This document shows, piece by piece, positions 49,130 through 61,317 of a stretch of DNA of 64,000 nt. A program made the position numbers and the translations under genes. How positions within the stretch are numbered: position 1 is the stretch's first letter; the number at the start of each line of letters is the position of its first letter. The notes under the pieces are model-generated. The model saw only the letters and a program-made list of their open reading frames with translations. It was not told the DNA's origin and ran no database searches. The DNA is from Xiphydria camelus (lineage: Eukaryota; Arthropoda; Insecta; Hymenoptera; Xiphydriidae). Where the stretch lies: positions 20,686,827 through 20,750,826 of the forward strand of contig OY783196.1 of NCBI GenBank assembly GCA_963678675.1, given 5' to 3'.

Positions 49130-49917
49130 AATTAATGAATAAAAGTTTTTACAGACAACAGCCGAGATAGAATAGCCTAAATTAAGTTCATTTGAAGAAT
49201 AAATGAATTCAGAAGTTTCTCTACTAAATCGATAAATATAAATGTCAGGGGAAAGTAAGGGAACTAGACAGCATGCGATGGAATAAATTGCGAGCATGAA
49301 GTACTCACAAGTTTCGAGACAGGATTATTAACGCAAATCGATTGAATATGTAATAAGCATTCATTTTTGTAAGGGAGCCATTTGAAAGCACGTTAGTTAA
49401 AGCTAGGGGTACCAAATTGATAAAGTTTTGATCTAAAATATACATATCATTCATTAGATAATTAATATCATTTTATTAATGATCTGTAATATACCTTGTT
49501 AGTGTTGCACTATGACTATACGTATAATAAAACAATGAAAGGTGGCGCGTTACCCCCCCATCCTTACCCGTAGTGGAGGGGTAGGATCCCCTTGAAGTAC
49601 TCGTAACAGCCACGGGTAAAGAAATACGTTGCCCTTAGTTTGCTAATGACCTTCGAGTACATTACGACTACGGGAAAAATAGAGTATGTGCAATAAAACC
49701 GTAAAACGCGTTAAAGTGTAGTAGAAGAATTGTTTGAGAGAGAGAGACTCTGAATTATAATATAATACTTAAAAAAGGAAATACATGTAAAAACAAAAAG
49801 TTCGGGTAAATAAATACATAATTGTATAAGTCAATTTATAAATATAAAATAATAGAAACCTCATCGGATAAATAGCTGAACACCGTAACAAATAGGATTT
49901 CCGAACATCAAGATATC
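49130..49917 (+). promoter_or_regulatory. Upstream block of OR-D
   Basis: Collinear with the OR-C and OR-E flanks: ACTAAATCGATAAATATAAA, then GTAGTGGAGGGGTAGGATCC, then CTTGAAGTACTCGTAAC and CCACGGGTAAAGAAATACG. The first 500 bp is closest to the OR-E flank (60000-60400). Confidence 0.55.
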
Positions 49918-52900
49918 ATGCAACATACGCCGTCCGTAGACCCCGAGTTCGAGTACTTCATCACTGTGAACCGAAAGCTGCTCGCTTTAACGGGATGCCT
50001 AACTTTCGATGTGGGTCCGCGCACGTTACGTGGAAGACTCGTATCTAAGTGTTTTTTGGCATGGAATATTATGGCCAGTATCGTCTTTTTATCACTGCAA
50101 ATTTACACTCTAATTCTGCGCTGGGCTGACTTTGCATTAGCCATGCAAGTGATTGGCCCTTTTACTATGCAGATAGCTGGTATTTTAAAACTATTTCTCT
50201 TATTTTATCATCGGTCTGAATTATACGAATTACTCGATAGATGCTACCTTTACTGGAAATATGCTGAAACCAGTGAAGATCGAGACATTTTAAAAGAATA
50301 CGCAGGTGATAATTTTCGATTAACAAGCTTTACATACTTTTGTAAATTTTAAATATAGACTGGAGTGAGTTTATTTGGAATAGTTACAAATATAATTCAT
50401 AAAACTACACATTTTTAGGTGTGTCAATGTTAATTTTGTTCTTTGTATTATTTGCATTACTTACTTTTATTACGCCGACTGTGGTTTCATTGTAAAAGGT
50501 AGTTTGCACTTTAAGGAAATAAATATTATTACGGTGCCTTTTATTTAATTGGTAATTTCTGTAGTATGTATTTCTCAATGCATAACAGTGATAGTGTTGG
50601 TAACATGTTTTTTCGCAAGGGGTAACTGTCCAATAACCGTGGAAACTTAATGTCCCAAGTTGTATATCAGTTCCAAATAGCTCCACCCCATTCTAGTAGA
50701 CATGCAAATAAAAACAATAAATAATCGAATAAGATATATTGTAAGAGAACTAACGACTTGTGAAAATAATCATTTCGACAAATTAACGTATTCATTGGAT
50801 TAAATAATCTGGACATCATTCGTCTTCAGTGGTTTAATGAAAAATTGTTGTGCAGTTATATATAGATATATCAGCACATAGTGACGATACACGTTCAACT
50901 CAGGACAGTCAAATGATAAGAATTTGACGTTAATAATATTTTTTATAGGTCGCGCGAGGAGACGATCAATCGTGTTTGTCTTGTCGGGAATTCTTACCGT
51001 ATTTCTCTTTGAAATGGATACAATTTATAGAAATTTTTCCGTTCCGCTTAATGGAACTGTTCACTTAATATTGGCTGTTGAAGTAACATTTGAGAGAGAT
51101 TCAAATGTATATCCATTTGTGGTGACTTTTGAAGCATGTGCAATGATGACAATGGGCATTAATTTGATGTGTAACATCATCCAGCAAACATTTATGCTTC
51201 ACGGATGCGCCCACTTTCGTCTACTTCAATCGTGGTTTAGCAAGTTCAGTCATCAAGAGCTCGAGAAACATATAATATTGGATCATGAAGAAATCTACAG
51301 AAATATTCGAATGAATTTACAGCATCACCAGGAAATATTAAGGTATAGCAACATTGTCGAAATAAAAACGAGATTAAAGAGATTTTGTAATACTGTTTTC
51401 ATTTAAAACTCAGTGTGAAAATATTGAACAGATTTATTGATTCGAATTTTGAAAACGTTTTTCAGTTATTGCCAATTATTGGATCATACATTTACATGGG
51501 TAACACTTATAGAAGTATTGACTACTGTGTATAGTATTTGTTTTGCTGGATTCAACTTAATGAGTGTAAGTTTCTGATAAGCTATCTATTCTGAATTAAG
51601 AAAAATATGAAATAACTGAGGCGTATGGGTCATTCATGATAGCTACAGCCATTTTTGGCATGGCGTTATAAAATATAATTATTTAACGTCTCCAACACAA
51701 AATGAACAGGCAAAGACTACAACAGATGTCATGAAATACAGCTTCCAGACGGCATATGGCCTGCTGCAAATATTGTTATGTTGTTGGCCAGCATCGGATC
51801 TCTCAATAGAAGTAAGATTCTACTTTTTCTGATACTCTTGTTAAAATACCTATACGTTGGAATAATATTACGCGCGCGCGCATGTGTGCATGTCATTTGA
51901 TATCTGAATTGACACCCATTAAATTGAAAGAAAAGTGCTATCATTCACACATTTGCTAAAGTTTAACCATTAAAAGGTAATTTATTCCACATTCATAGAT
52001 GAATAATTCAAAGAAATTGTATCGAGGATTAATATGAGTTTTGTGATATGAATTAAAAAATATAGTCGAGTTGTACAATACTGCATCGATTTCAGCATGG
52101 ATTTTATTCATGATACTCTCTTGACGTAGAATATTTTCTATATAAGAATTTTCTTTTACTACTAGAGCATGGCAGTCGCAAATGCAGCGTATCACGATTT
52201 TGGATGGGTGTATACTACAAAGTCAATAAAGAAATATATTTTGATATCTATAGCCAGAGCTCAAAAACCTGTACTAATGACTGCCGTATATTTATCGGTT
52301 CTATCTCTTGAGCTATTCGCAAATGTAAGTGTCATACAGATAGATAGGCATAGGTAGATAGAGAGAAACCGGTGTACACGTATAATACAATCAACTCTCC
52401 ATATTTGTCTGCTCTATTATTGCCCGTTCCCTTAACCCTCCGTTAGTCTGCCGGGGTCTGACAGACCCCAACTAAATGCAATTTTCACATTACATTGTTT
52501 CACCAGACTAACGCAGGGTTAAAGTATTACTAAGTCTAGATCTTGGAATGCTGTATTCCATATTCATTACTCACTACTAGCTTTGAATTATCACAAGAAC
52601 GAAACATCTAAATCTATTTTAAATATTCTACAACGAATAATTGATTACGAAGACGTATTTGCAGAAGCTGTAGAAAATTGGTTAAAGAAATAAAGGAAAC
52701 AATTTACAAGAGGTTTCACTCAAATAAGTTATTTTGAGAACGCCATGAAAACGATGACGTCGATTTAAAAAATTAAAAATAAATTATACTTAGATATTTA
52801 ATAGATATTGATTATAATTTCTTTTTTTTTAGCAATTTTACTTAACTTTTCTAAAAGCGAATATAACTAAGCCTCCTCAATTACAGACTGTTAAGTAATA

Positions 52901-54388
52901 TACGGAAGAGAGTAAAAATGAGCAAGAGATGTGATATGGCTTTTCTCTTTCTTTTCCTAGCTAATAAACGTTGGTGGTACTCAATTTTAGTCTTCTAACG
53001 ATTCTTCTGACGAAACTCCTATGAAAATAATCAATGCTGAGGTACCAGTAAATTGTCTCATTTACCGAAATTGCGTGTATTGTAAATCTGATGAAAATTA
53101 CTATAATACATTCTAGTAATGATGTGAAAATTGAAAACAACCGTCGTCTTATTTCTATCCAAATTTTATTATATTGTAAACATGCCGATAATATTAAAAT
53201 ATTATAAAATGATAAGAATTTGATTGAATAAATTGGTGATCATTTCATTGCATAAATATGGTGTGATATATGTAGGGGAGTCCAGACTCAACTGTAACAG
53301 GGGCCAGTTTTAACATTCTTCTTTATTATACATACATATTTCCTTATGTGCTTTAGACAGTCCTATACAGAATCACTTTATAACCAATTAAAAGTCCCAT
53401 CCTCTCTCTGGACTATACCTATATCTCTTTTATATAAGCATTATAATTTAAATACAGTGAGGGTAAGAAGGTAAATAGTTACAACTGACTTCGGTCTCCC
53501 TTACTTATACAGTCCCGTTTTTGACATTTTTAAATGTGACACGCATAATGTAATCTGGTATCGGACTGGTTAGAGGGCAGGAACATGGAGGTAAGGAAAG
53601 AGCCCTCTATGCTGGGAAATTTGTCCTCTATAGCCTCGAAATCAAGCAAATATGGAAAGTTGATTGGAATCAATTTTAAAGTCCTCCATAGTAAAAAGGC
53701 TCACAGTGGTTTTAGATGAAACTTACTGAGTTGAATGGTGAAACGTATTTAGTAATGTACAGTCCACTAGATAACAATAAAATTTTCGGTTCGATTAGTA
53801 AGTTATAGATACTAAAAATATAAATATCTAATTACTGGTACAATTTACTTTTCGTGTTCCTCCGCGTACCCCAGTATTCACCTGATATACCGTGTGTTTC
53901 CGAGAATGGTGCTCATAGATGATATGTCGTAACAGACGGTAAACTATGGGTTATTGGTTATTGAGCCGAGGATGCCGTATGATTGACTGCAACGATATTC
54001 GATACTTTCCCATATACGCGCATACGCAAGGATGCGTCCTTCTCCGTGTTACAGGATTAAGTGGTTATCCAGGATATACAGGATTTCTACTGTAAGTGGT
54101 TACAGCCAGTCATGTAGCATCTTCGGGACGATAACAAATAGCGCCTAGCCTAGAGTCTACTACGGCACTCGCCCTATGATCATCATCTTTGATAACATAC
54201 AGTATATGGCATACATGTAATGGCTAATGTAAGTGAAATATCTGTTTGTCTTAAGTAATACATTCTTAGGAAAAAATAACTCATTATACGGTTTATACTA
54301 CTCATAATCCAAACGATAAATGTATGTTATTTCACAGGTTGTACGGAATGCATTCTCTGCATATATGGTATTAAGAAACTTCATGTAA
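49918..54388 (+). CDS. Odorant receptor, full length (OR-D)
   Basis: Exons 49918-50305, 50949-51342, 51466-51565, 51710-51811, 52166-52324 and 54338-54388 have the same lengths and phases as OR-C and give 397 residues with no stop. Exon 1 differs from OR-C at roughly a third of its residues, mostly in the first two hydrophobic segments; the exon 2 loop (GCAHFRLLQSWFSKF) is well kept. Hallmarks are HHQEILSYCQLLD, LLCCWPASD, ARAQKPVLMTAVY and VVRNAFSAYMVLRNFM. It should act as an Orco-dependent receptor of unknown ligand. Intron 5 is about 2 kb and holds two small elements. The gene appears intact. Confidence 0.9.
52436..52518. mobile_element. Very short TTAA-flanked MITE in OR-D intron 5
   Basis: TTAA lies at 52432-52435 and 52519-52522. 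The ends CCCTCCGTTAGTCTG and CAGACTAACGCAGGG are inverted repeats, and a palindrome GGGGTCTGACAGACCCC follows the left end. Only 83 bp between the TTAA sites. Confidence 0.8.
53273..53504. mobile_element. Degenerate inverted-repeat element in OR-D intron 5
   Basis: About 26-bp imperfect ends (TAGGGGAGTCCAGACTC ... AACTGTAAC, and the complement of GTTACAACTGACTTCGG ... CTCCCTTA). No coding region. Ends approximate. Confidence 0.5.
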
Positions 54389-54737
54389 CGCCGTATATAC
54401 ATCACCGAACTTAGCGGCATTTAACTACAGCCCTCAAAATAACGACCTTTTGTTTTGGAAAAATGTTCATTTATATTATATAATTTGAGTTTAATGTATT
54501 TCATTATATATGTATTTGAATAAAGAGCAAACTAAGAGAAAACAGATACGCTAATTTACTTCAAATTATAACGTCGCGTAAGCGTTAAGCAAAAGACGAC
54601 AGCCCAGTGCAAGAGAATGTGTGTGTGAAAAGTATTAAAAATCGTAAATAATAAAATAAACAAGACAGAATGGTCTAATTATAATTATAAATACAAGTAG
54701 GTATATTATAAATATAACATGACGAACCCGAACATTG

Positions 54738-55600
54738 ATTAAAGATAAGGGAATAAATAACTAAAATTAATCTTTAGTATAACTGTACAACGAAACAAGG
54801 AGAGGCGTGCGTTACCTCCCCTCTTACGTGGAGGTGGGGCTGTAATCCACCTAAATTAACTACCACGGCTAAAGAAATACAGGTTCCTTATATAGTTCAA
54901 TAATGAGTACCTAATGTAATGAGTTATGACCTTTGAATATACTCGTATTACATCCGTGTAAAAAAATAAAGAATGCGTAGTAAAGTCGTAAAACCCGTTG
55001 AAATTCGACGGAAGGACTGTCTAAAATTATAAACACTTTATTTCAAAATAAATACAGATATAGGTACATAAAAAGTCCGAACAGACTTTTACATTTGAAG
55101 TACGTTTTTGTATCAACATGCGATGCTGTCATTTCTTCTTAAATGAAATGCAATAACTATACCTATATGGTAATTCATTTGCAATTAAGGTAACTCGTTT
55201 CACAACATTATGATTGATTACAGTTACCGATATACCTACCTCCTTTCATCCCATCTTCCTTCCATTCTCACACTGAATAAATTTTAATTAATTTCGAATT
55301 GCATTCAAATTAATTGAACATGTTTTTTATATTTATCATTCTTTGTAAATCGATATCATGTAAATTACGTTAAAGAAACTTTTATAAATTCAGGAAACTA
55401 TGAGATTTTAATTCAAAATTTGATGAAACTGGCTTGCGTGTTCCTTATTTATTTCGATGGAATAATTACAAACTAACTGTAATTTTACTAATAAAAGTAT
55501 TTGTGGAACACAGTACTTACTTAAGAAAGAAGAGGGGTTGCTGTTCAGTTACCGCTTAAGGGCGAACTAGCTCTGTCAATATCAGTTTAAGATATACGTG
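54738..55600 (+). promoter_or_regulatory. Orphan OR upstream block (second copy)
   Basis: Nearly identical to 24565-25420 and related to the OR-E upstream flank. It again breaks off where a receptor first exon should start, and is followed by intergenic repeat instead of coding sequence. Confidence 0.6.
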
Positions 55601-55659
55601 ACGAAATCATAGAGAAATCGTACTCTGACTATAAATCATGAATGTATATATTTTTTAAG

Positions 55660-58600
55660 AACTCAATAAGCAGAGTTTAGACGAACCTGGGGTTTGTATT
55701 CGGAGTAAAGCTAGAAGTGACAGTCCAATATTTTTTGTCTACTCCGGCCGCATGACCGATGAGGGAAATCGATAAATAATCGGTGCAACGAACTACTGAC
55801 CTCAGGAGGTTTTGAGCTTCGAAAGGCCAGTCATTTTTAACAACTAAATTATTTTACCAAACTAATATAATATGAAGTACTGTGCTATATTGTTTCTTGA
55901 ATATTTCTGTTCAATTTAATCAATCATAGTTATTTGTATGTGTAGCAGAAAATCAGGAAATAAAAGGATCCTTCTACGAATGTTAGATATACGAATTCTG
56001 CGTAGAAGTGACATAGTGTGACAGCACTATGGATGTTAATTAAAATTTGTAGGGAAATAGAAAAAAAAAGAGGGAGAAAGATTGAAGGGTGGGAGAGAAT
56101 GAGAGAAGGGAAGGGGGTGAACAGAAGTGGGAGTGATCGGTAGAGGGGGAAAAAGAGGAAAGGGATGGGATGGAGAGGGCAAGATGGAGGAGGAGAAATA
56201 AAGAGGGAGAATGAGGGAGAGGGAGAGGTGGTTCATGCGTTGAACTTTTCATAATAATGAGTTATCTTCATATCATCTTCATATTACGTTAGAGTAGGAC
56301 GCTTAATATTGCACCATCCATAGGAGGATTGGCAAAATAATAAAACATGTATCCCCAGAGAAGTGACTGGAAAATAGTAGGGATACATGTATACGTTATG
56401 TTCAATATCTTGGCGCACAAGCAGAACTACATAGAAGTGTGCGTCTGCAATGGGTCGCACCACATACTATCAGAGTGACAGCAAGAAATGGAGGATGGCG
56501 AAATAATCGAATGACGAAAAACTAAATATTCCACTGTACCTACATTCTAATTGAGCTTTACCGAATACGACTTTATTTATCTGTATTTTCGTATTTCATC
56601 CGTACTGTGCTATTGCTATAGCTGAGATCAAAGCGCTGTTCACATTACAACGCAAATCGCGGCTGTTGTCTCATAATTTAAACTGAGTTCGACCCAACTG
56701 TGTGAACCTACAGCGGTGTCGCTTGCATGTAAACAGATTCTTTACTCTTTGAAGTTTATCCTATTAGTTTGCTTATCTACAGTATATCATGAACCGTTAT
56801 AATTGACCGAATGTAGTGATGTTCTACTATTCGACAAGATAGAGCGAAAATACTTTCGTGTCTCTGTCTGTCTGACTGTTTGTCTGTTTGTTTGTCTCGC
56901 GATAACTTTAATACTTTTGCCGATCTTGGCGAAACATGGCACATATATTTATTGACCTTCAGCACATTGTATATTCCTTGGAGGATGCGATTGGAAGGGT
57001 GGAAAGAGAATTAATCATCCCTAACATAGGCGGAATTATTATAGAAAATAACGTTTCCTGACTTTAAACTCAGAACGCTGCAAAAACAATGCTAAAAAGC
57101 CAAAAATTTCGCATAGATAATTTTGTAGAGGATAGAATTTCCAACGAAGAAGACTAAGAGCGCCTGTATTTAGCTATAATACTTTAGCCGTAGCGAGAGT
57201 GCTCATATTTGTCGTTCACAAATTCAACGTTTGCCCGTACCCGTGCGGCGTATGCACGTTCGAGAATAATGAATCTGTCCGATGCACTCTCAATCTACGA
57301 CTTTAATGAGGTCTACTATTTGCAGAACTACTAGTATTTCACATAATATTTTAAATCCATTTACAAAATTTTACCCCGGTTATTTTCTACTTCTTGTGGT
57401 CCTTCACCGTCATTCAACGCCATTAATTAAATTTTTTCTCAATTCCTATTATAGTTTAAATTTCTTATATTTACGACTCAAATAAATCAAGATACAAAAT
57501 CCGCATGCAACGTCTGTTATGTGACGTGTTGCGAAAGCTACAAACAGATGGAAAGCACTGAATAATACAGATGAAGCGTAACGATCAATATGAGCTTTTG
57601 TTGCCTAGAGACATGGCATGGAGATACATACCTTCCTCAAAAATATTTTTAAGTTATTTGGGATTTGATTTTTATTTTTATAAACGATATAATGCAAATT
57701 AAAAAATCGACTGTTCTGTTAACCTATGAAAACGATAACTTTAAGGGAAAAAATATTCACGAGCATTACATTATTTTATAGAGGCGAATTCAAACAACGA
57801 AATGTAATCGATTCAACTACGTTCATCAAATGAATATAAAAAATAAATCCTACATTTCATCTTGCCCCGTTAATCATTTTACACGTAAGTATTCATAATA
57901 TAATTATAATTGAAGTAACAGACTTTCATTAAAGATTAAACAATTTAAAATAGTATTTTCAGATGTACTGCGTCTTCGCCATTTTTCGCTTTTAAGTATT
58001 ACCAATCCTCCCATGATCCGCTGTCTGCTCTCTGCGCAATTGTCACGCGCATTTCATCTATGTTGACTTTTGTCAGCACCAATAGCGCGTCCTACTATAA
58101 TCTTTACGTTTTCTCTGCCGATATTGGGTACGCTCCCCTCCAGTATTATAATGTTTGCACTTGCGCACATGTAACTCTTAATTAGTACCTAACTGGGAAA
58201 CTATGAAATGGGAAAGACGAAGATGTCGGGACGACACGCTTCGTACGTCAAATGATTCAATTATGATAAAGAGTACCTATTGTTAGGAGTACAAGTAGCA
58301 TTTAAACATTTTCGAAAACCTTCTCAGCGTGTTTTTGGATTCATTTATTTAAGGAATTTTAAACATTCGGTGCAGAAAGAGAGTGAGATGGGTATATCTT
58401 TTCCAATTAAAATGGTTCAAATACTGAACAGTGAAAAAAAAATTTGTTTCATCAACTGTCGGTGAGGTTAAATACGGCGAACCTCATGGTGTAATTATTT
58501 CAAACAGATATTCACTTATTTCAACTTCCAATTGGTTGTGTCAACTCTATGTATTTGTCCTTACAGTCTTATGGCATTGAAATAGTTACGCCGTAAGGCT

Positions 58601-59075
58601 CGCCATATTTAACCTCACCGATGGTTATAGGAAATACATTTTTTTCAACGCGGAAATCATAACTGATACAATCTTAGGACAACAATACTAAAACACCTAT
58701 TAGCGATTTTTTTTTAATTATCTCATCTGCTTAAAGATCCTTGTCTCCCGAGAGAAGTCGAGAGTATCATAATGTATCAAAACCAATTTAATTTGAGTAG
58801 GAGGAACATTTTTATGCATTAATTAATTATTCCTAGATTTATTGATCATATAATCATTGCGATAGTAACTGGTATTTAAAAAGTGGTATTTCTTTATGTA
58901 TTGAAGCAGCGAAACGTACCATAAATTCATAGACGATGAAAAAATAATATACAGATCTTTACTTTCCGATATTTACTTGTTCGCCGTGTAGCATTCGTGC
59001 GACAATATGCAACGGAAGTGATGGGAAGTCTTAAAAATAGAGCCCGCTAAGAAAGAAGAAGTTGTCAAATCTCAG
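55660..59075. repeat. Second copy of the 25480-29275 intergenic block
   Basis: Includes a GA-rich tract (56040-56230), the TCTGTCTGTCTG microsatellite (56863-56898) and a shared MITE at 58429-58650. It lacks the 28092-28470 MITE. No gene is supported. Confidence 0.65.
58429..58650. mobile_element. MITE with about 60-bp inverted ends (copy 2)
   Basis: Same element as 28635-28857, with ends CAGTGAAAAAAAA and TTTTTTTCAACG and inner TCGGTGAGGTTAA / TTAACCTCACCGA. Confidence 0.7.
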
Positions 59076-59344
59076 TTCACGTCCAGACTTGAAAAAAATA
59101 ATTTCTACGACATTTTTTGCTTATTTAATAACAGTTTCATGTGCCGTGGAATATCTCGCCGTTACATTTCAAAAATATCCTAAATAGTGAAAGGTTTGAT
59201 ATCCTGCTCTTGTTTGAGATCTTTGACTCGTATTCACGTCAACGCTACTTTTAGCGCTAAAACGACGTTCTGTTTCTCAATTGAATGCTGTTAACAGGGC
59301 CACGTAGATCTTAGCAGCGTTAAAATTAAAAAATAAAGGGAACC

Positions 59345-59597
59345 ATGAGGGCTCAGAAACCGGTAATGCTTACCGCTGGGAAAGTCAAAATGTCACCGGA
59401 GTCATTCTTATCCGTAAGTCTCTCTTTGAATGTATATTTATATTATAATTCGTTCCTGAATTATTAGCAATTTCTCGTAACATGCTTTGAGTTTTGACTT
59501 TTTGCAGATTATGTCAAGCGCAGCATTATTGTCACATTACTGCATAAAGTTTAAGATTACTATATCTTCATTGATCTATTTTAAAACTGAACTATAA
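59345..59597 (+). pseudogene. Odorant receptor relic, exons 5-6
   Basis: 59345-59413 reads MRAQKPVMLTAGKVKMSPES then FLS before GTAAGT, matching the exon 5 end of insect ORs. After a short intron, TTTGCAG leads at 59508 into IMSSAALLSHY, matching exon 6, but the frame runs past the normal end to a TAA at 59595-59597. Exons 1-4 are missing. The downstream 400 bp matches that after the 48215-48262 relic, so both are remains of the same ancestral receptor-spacer unit. Confidence 0.75.
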
Positions 59598-59999
59598 CAA
59601 CTGGTTGGTGGAATGTAGATATACATATTCGACAGATGTGATAAATAACTATAGAATATTGAAATGACATGCCCGTGAATATGCATGTGTGTATGTATAT
59701 GGTAACTCACCAAGCCCAATAGTCCGGCCTGTACATTATTTCTCTTCTTTTATTTACGAGTACATATTGTGCAATTGAATACGATATGTATTTGCAAAAC
59801 AGTAGAATAAAATATCCCAGTATTTAGGTCTAGCAGACGTAATATATTGTACATTAATCTATATAATTTGCATGTAGGGAAACATTTGTCTTTTAAGCCT
59901 AAGTATAATGAAACTCATGTTAAGAAATTTAAATGGATATATATAGGTCCTCAAGTATATGAATATAAATTTTTTTAAAATATATAATTTGAGATGAAT

Positions 60000-61317
60000 A
60001 ATTAAAATTAATGAATAAAAGTTTTTATGGACAATAAAGTGAGACAGAATAGCCTAAATTAAATGCACTTGAAGAATAAGTGAGTTCAGAAGTTTCCCTA
60101 CTAAATCGATAAATATGAATGTTAGCTGAAAGTAAGGGAACGGGGCAGCATGCGTTCGAATAAATTACGTGCATGAAGAACTCGCAAGTTTCGAGACAGG
60201 ATTATTAAAGCAAATCGATTGAATAAGTAAGAAGCATTCATTCTTGTAAAGGAGCCATTTGAAAGCACGTTAGTTAAAGCTATGGGTACCAAATTGATAA
60301 CGTTTTGATCTAAAATATACATATCATTCATTAGATAATTAATATCATTTTATTAATGATCTGTAATATACCTTGTTAGTGTAGCACTATGACTATATGT
60401 ATAACAAAACAATGAAAGGTAGCGCGTTTCCCCCTATCCGTACCCGTACTGGAGGGGTAGGATCCTCTTGAAGTACTCGTAACTGCCACAGGTAAAGAAA
60501 TACAGGGTCTTTAGTTCACTAATGAGTAATGTAATGAGTAATGATCTTTGAATATATTACATCCGCGTAAGAAAATAAAGAATGCGTAGTAAAGTCGTAA
60601 AACCCGTTGTAATTCGACGGAAGGACTGTCTAAAATTATAAACACTTTATTTAAAAATAAATACAGATATACATAAAAAGTCCGAATATACAGTTACATT
60701 ATTTGAAGTTAGTATTTGTATAAACATGCGATACTGTCGTCTCTTCTTAAATGGAATGCAATAACTGTACCTATATGGTAATTCATTTGTAAGTAAGGTA
60801 TCTTGTTTCACAATATTATGATTGATTACACTTACTGATGTTCCTACATTCTCTTTCATCCCATCTTCCGAATATTTGCCACTCAATAAATTTTAATTAA
60901 TTTTATATTGCAATCAAATTCATTCAATAATTTATATATATTTATCGTTCTTTTCAAATCGATATCAGGTAAATCACGTTACAGAAATTTTTATAAATTC
61001 AGGAAACTATGAGATTTAAATTCAAAATTTGATGAAATTGGCTCGTATACGTTCCCTATCGTTCGAACATTTAGAAGTTAAATCGTGACATATATCAGAG
61101 AAATATTATTTATTTATTTCAATGGAATCATTACAAACCGGCAATAAGTTTTCCAATAAAAGCAATATGTTTCAAAGTTATTGATGGCAACTCAGAGGAC
61201 ACGAAGGCATTCGTGGAACACGACACTTACTTAAGAAGGAAGAGGGGGTTGCTATTGAGCTCAAAGGTGAACAAGCTCTCCCTGTATCAGTCTTTTCTGA
61301 ACCGTGGAGCTTTCAAA
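60000..61317 (+). promoter_or_regulatory. Upstream region of OR-E
   Basis: The left half (60000-60500) matches the OR-D flank; the right half (60500-61290) matches the two orphan blocks, so OR-E joins the two groups. The core motif GTACTGGAGGGG, CTTGAAGTACTCGTAAC and GGTAAAGAAATACAGG is at 60440-60510. A TTAAGAAGGAAGAGG stretch near 61230 is kept in the orphan blocks. Confidence 0.6.
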
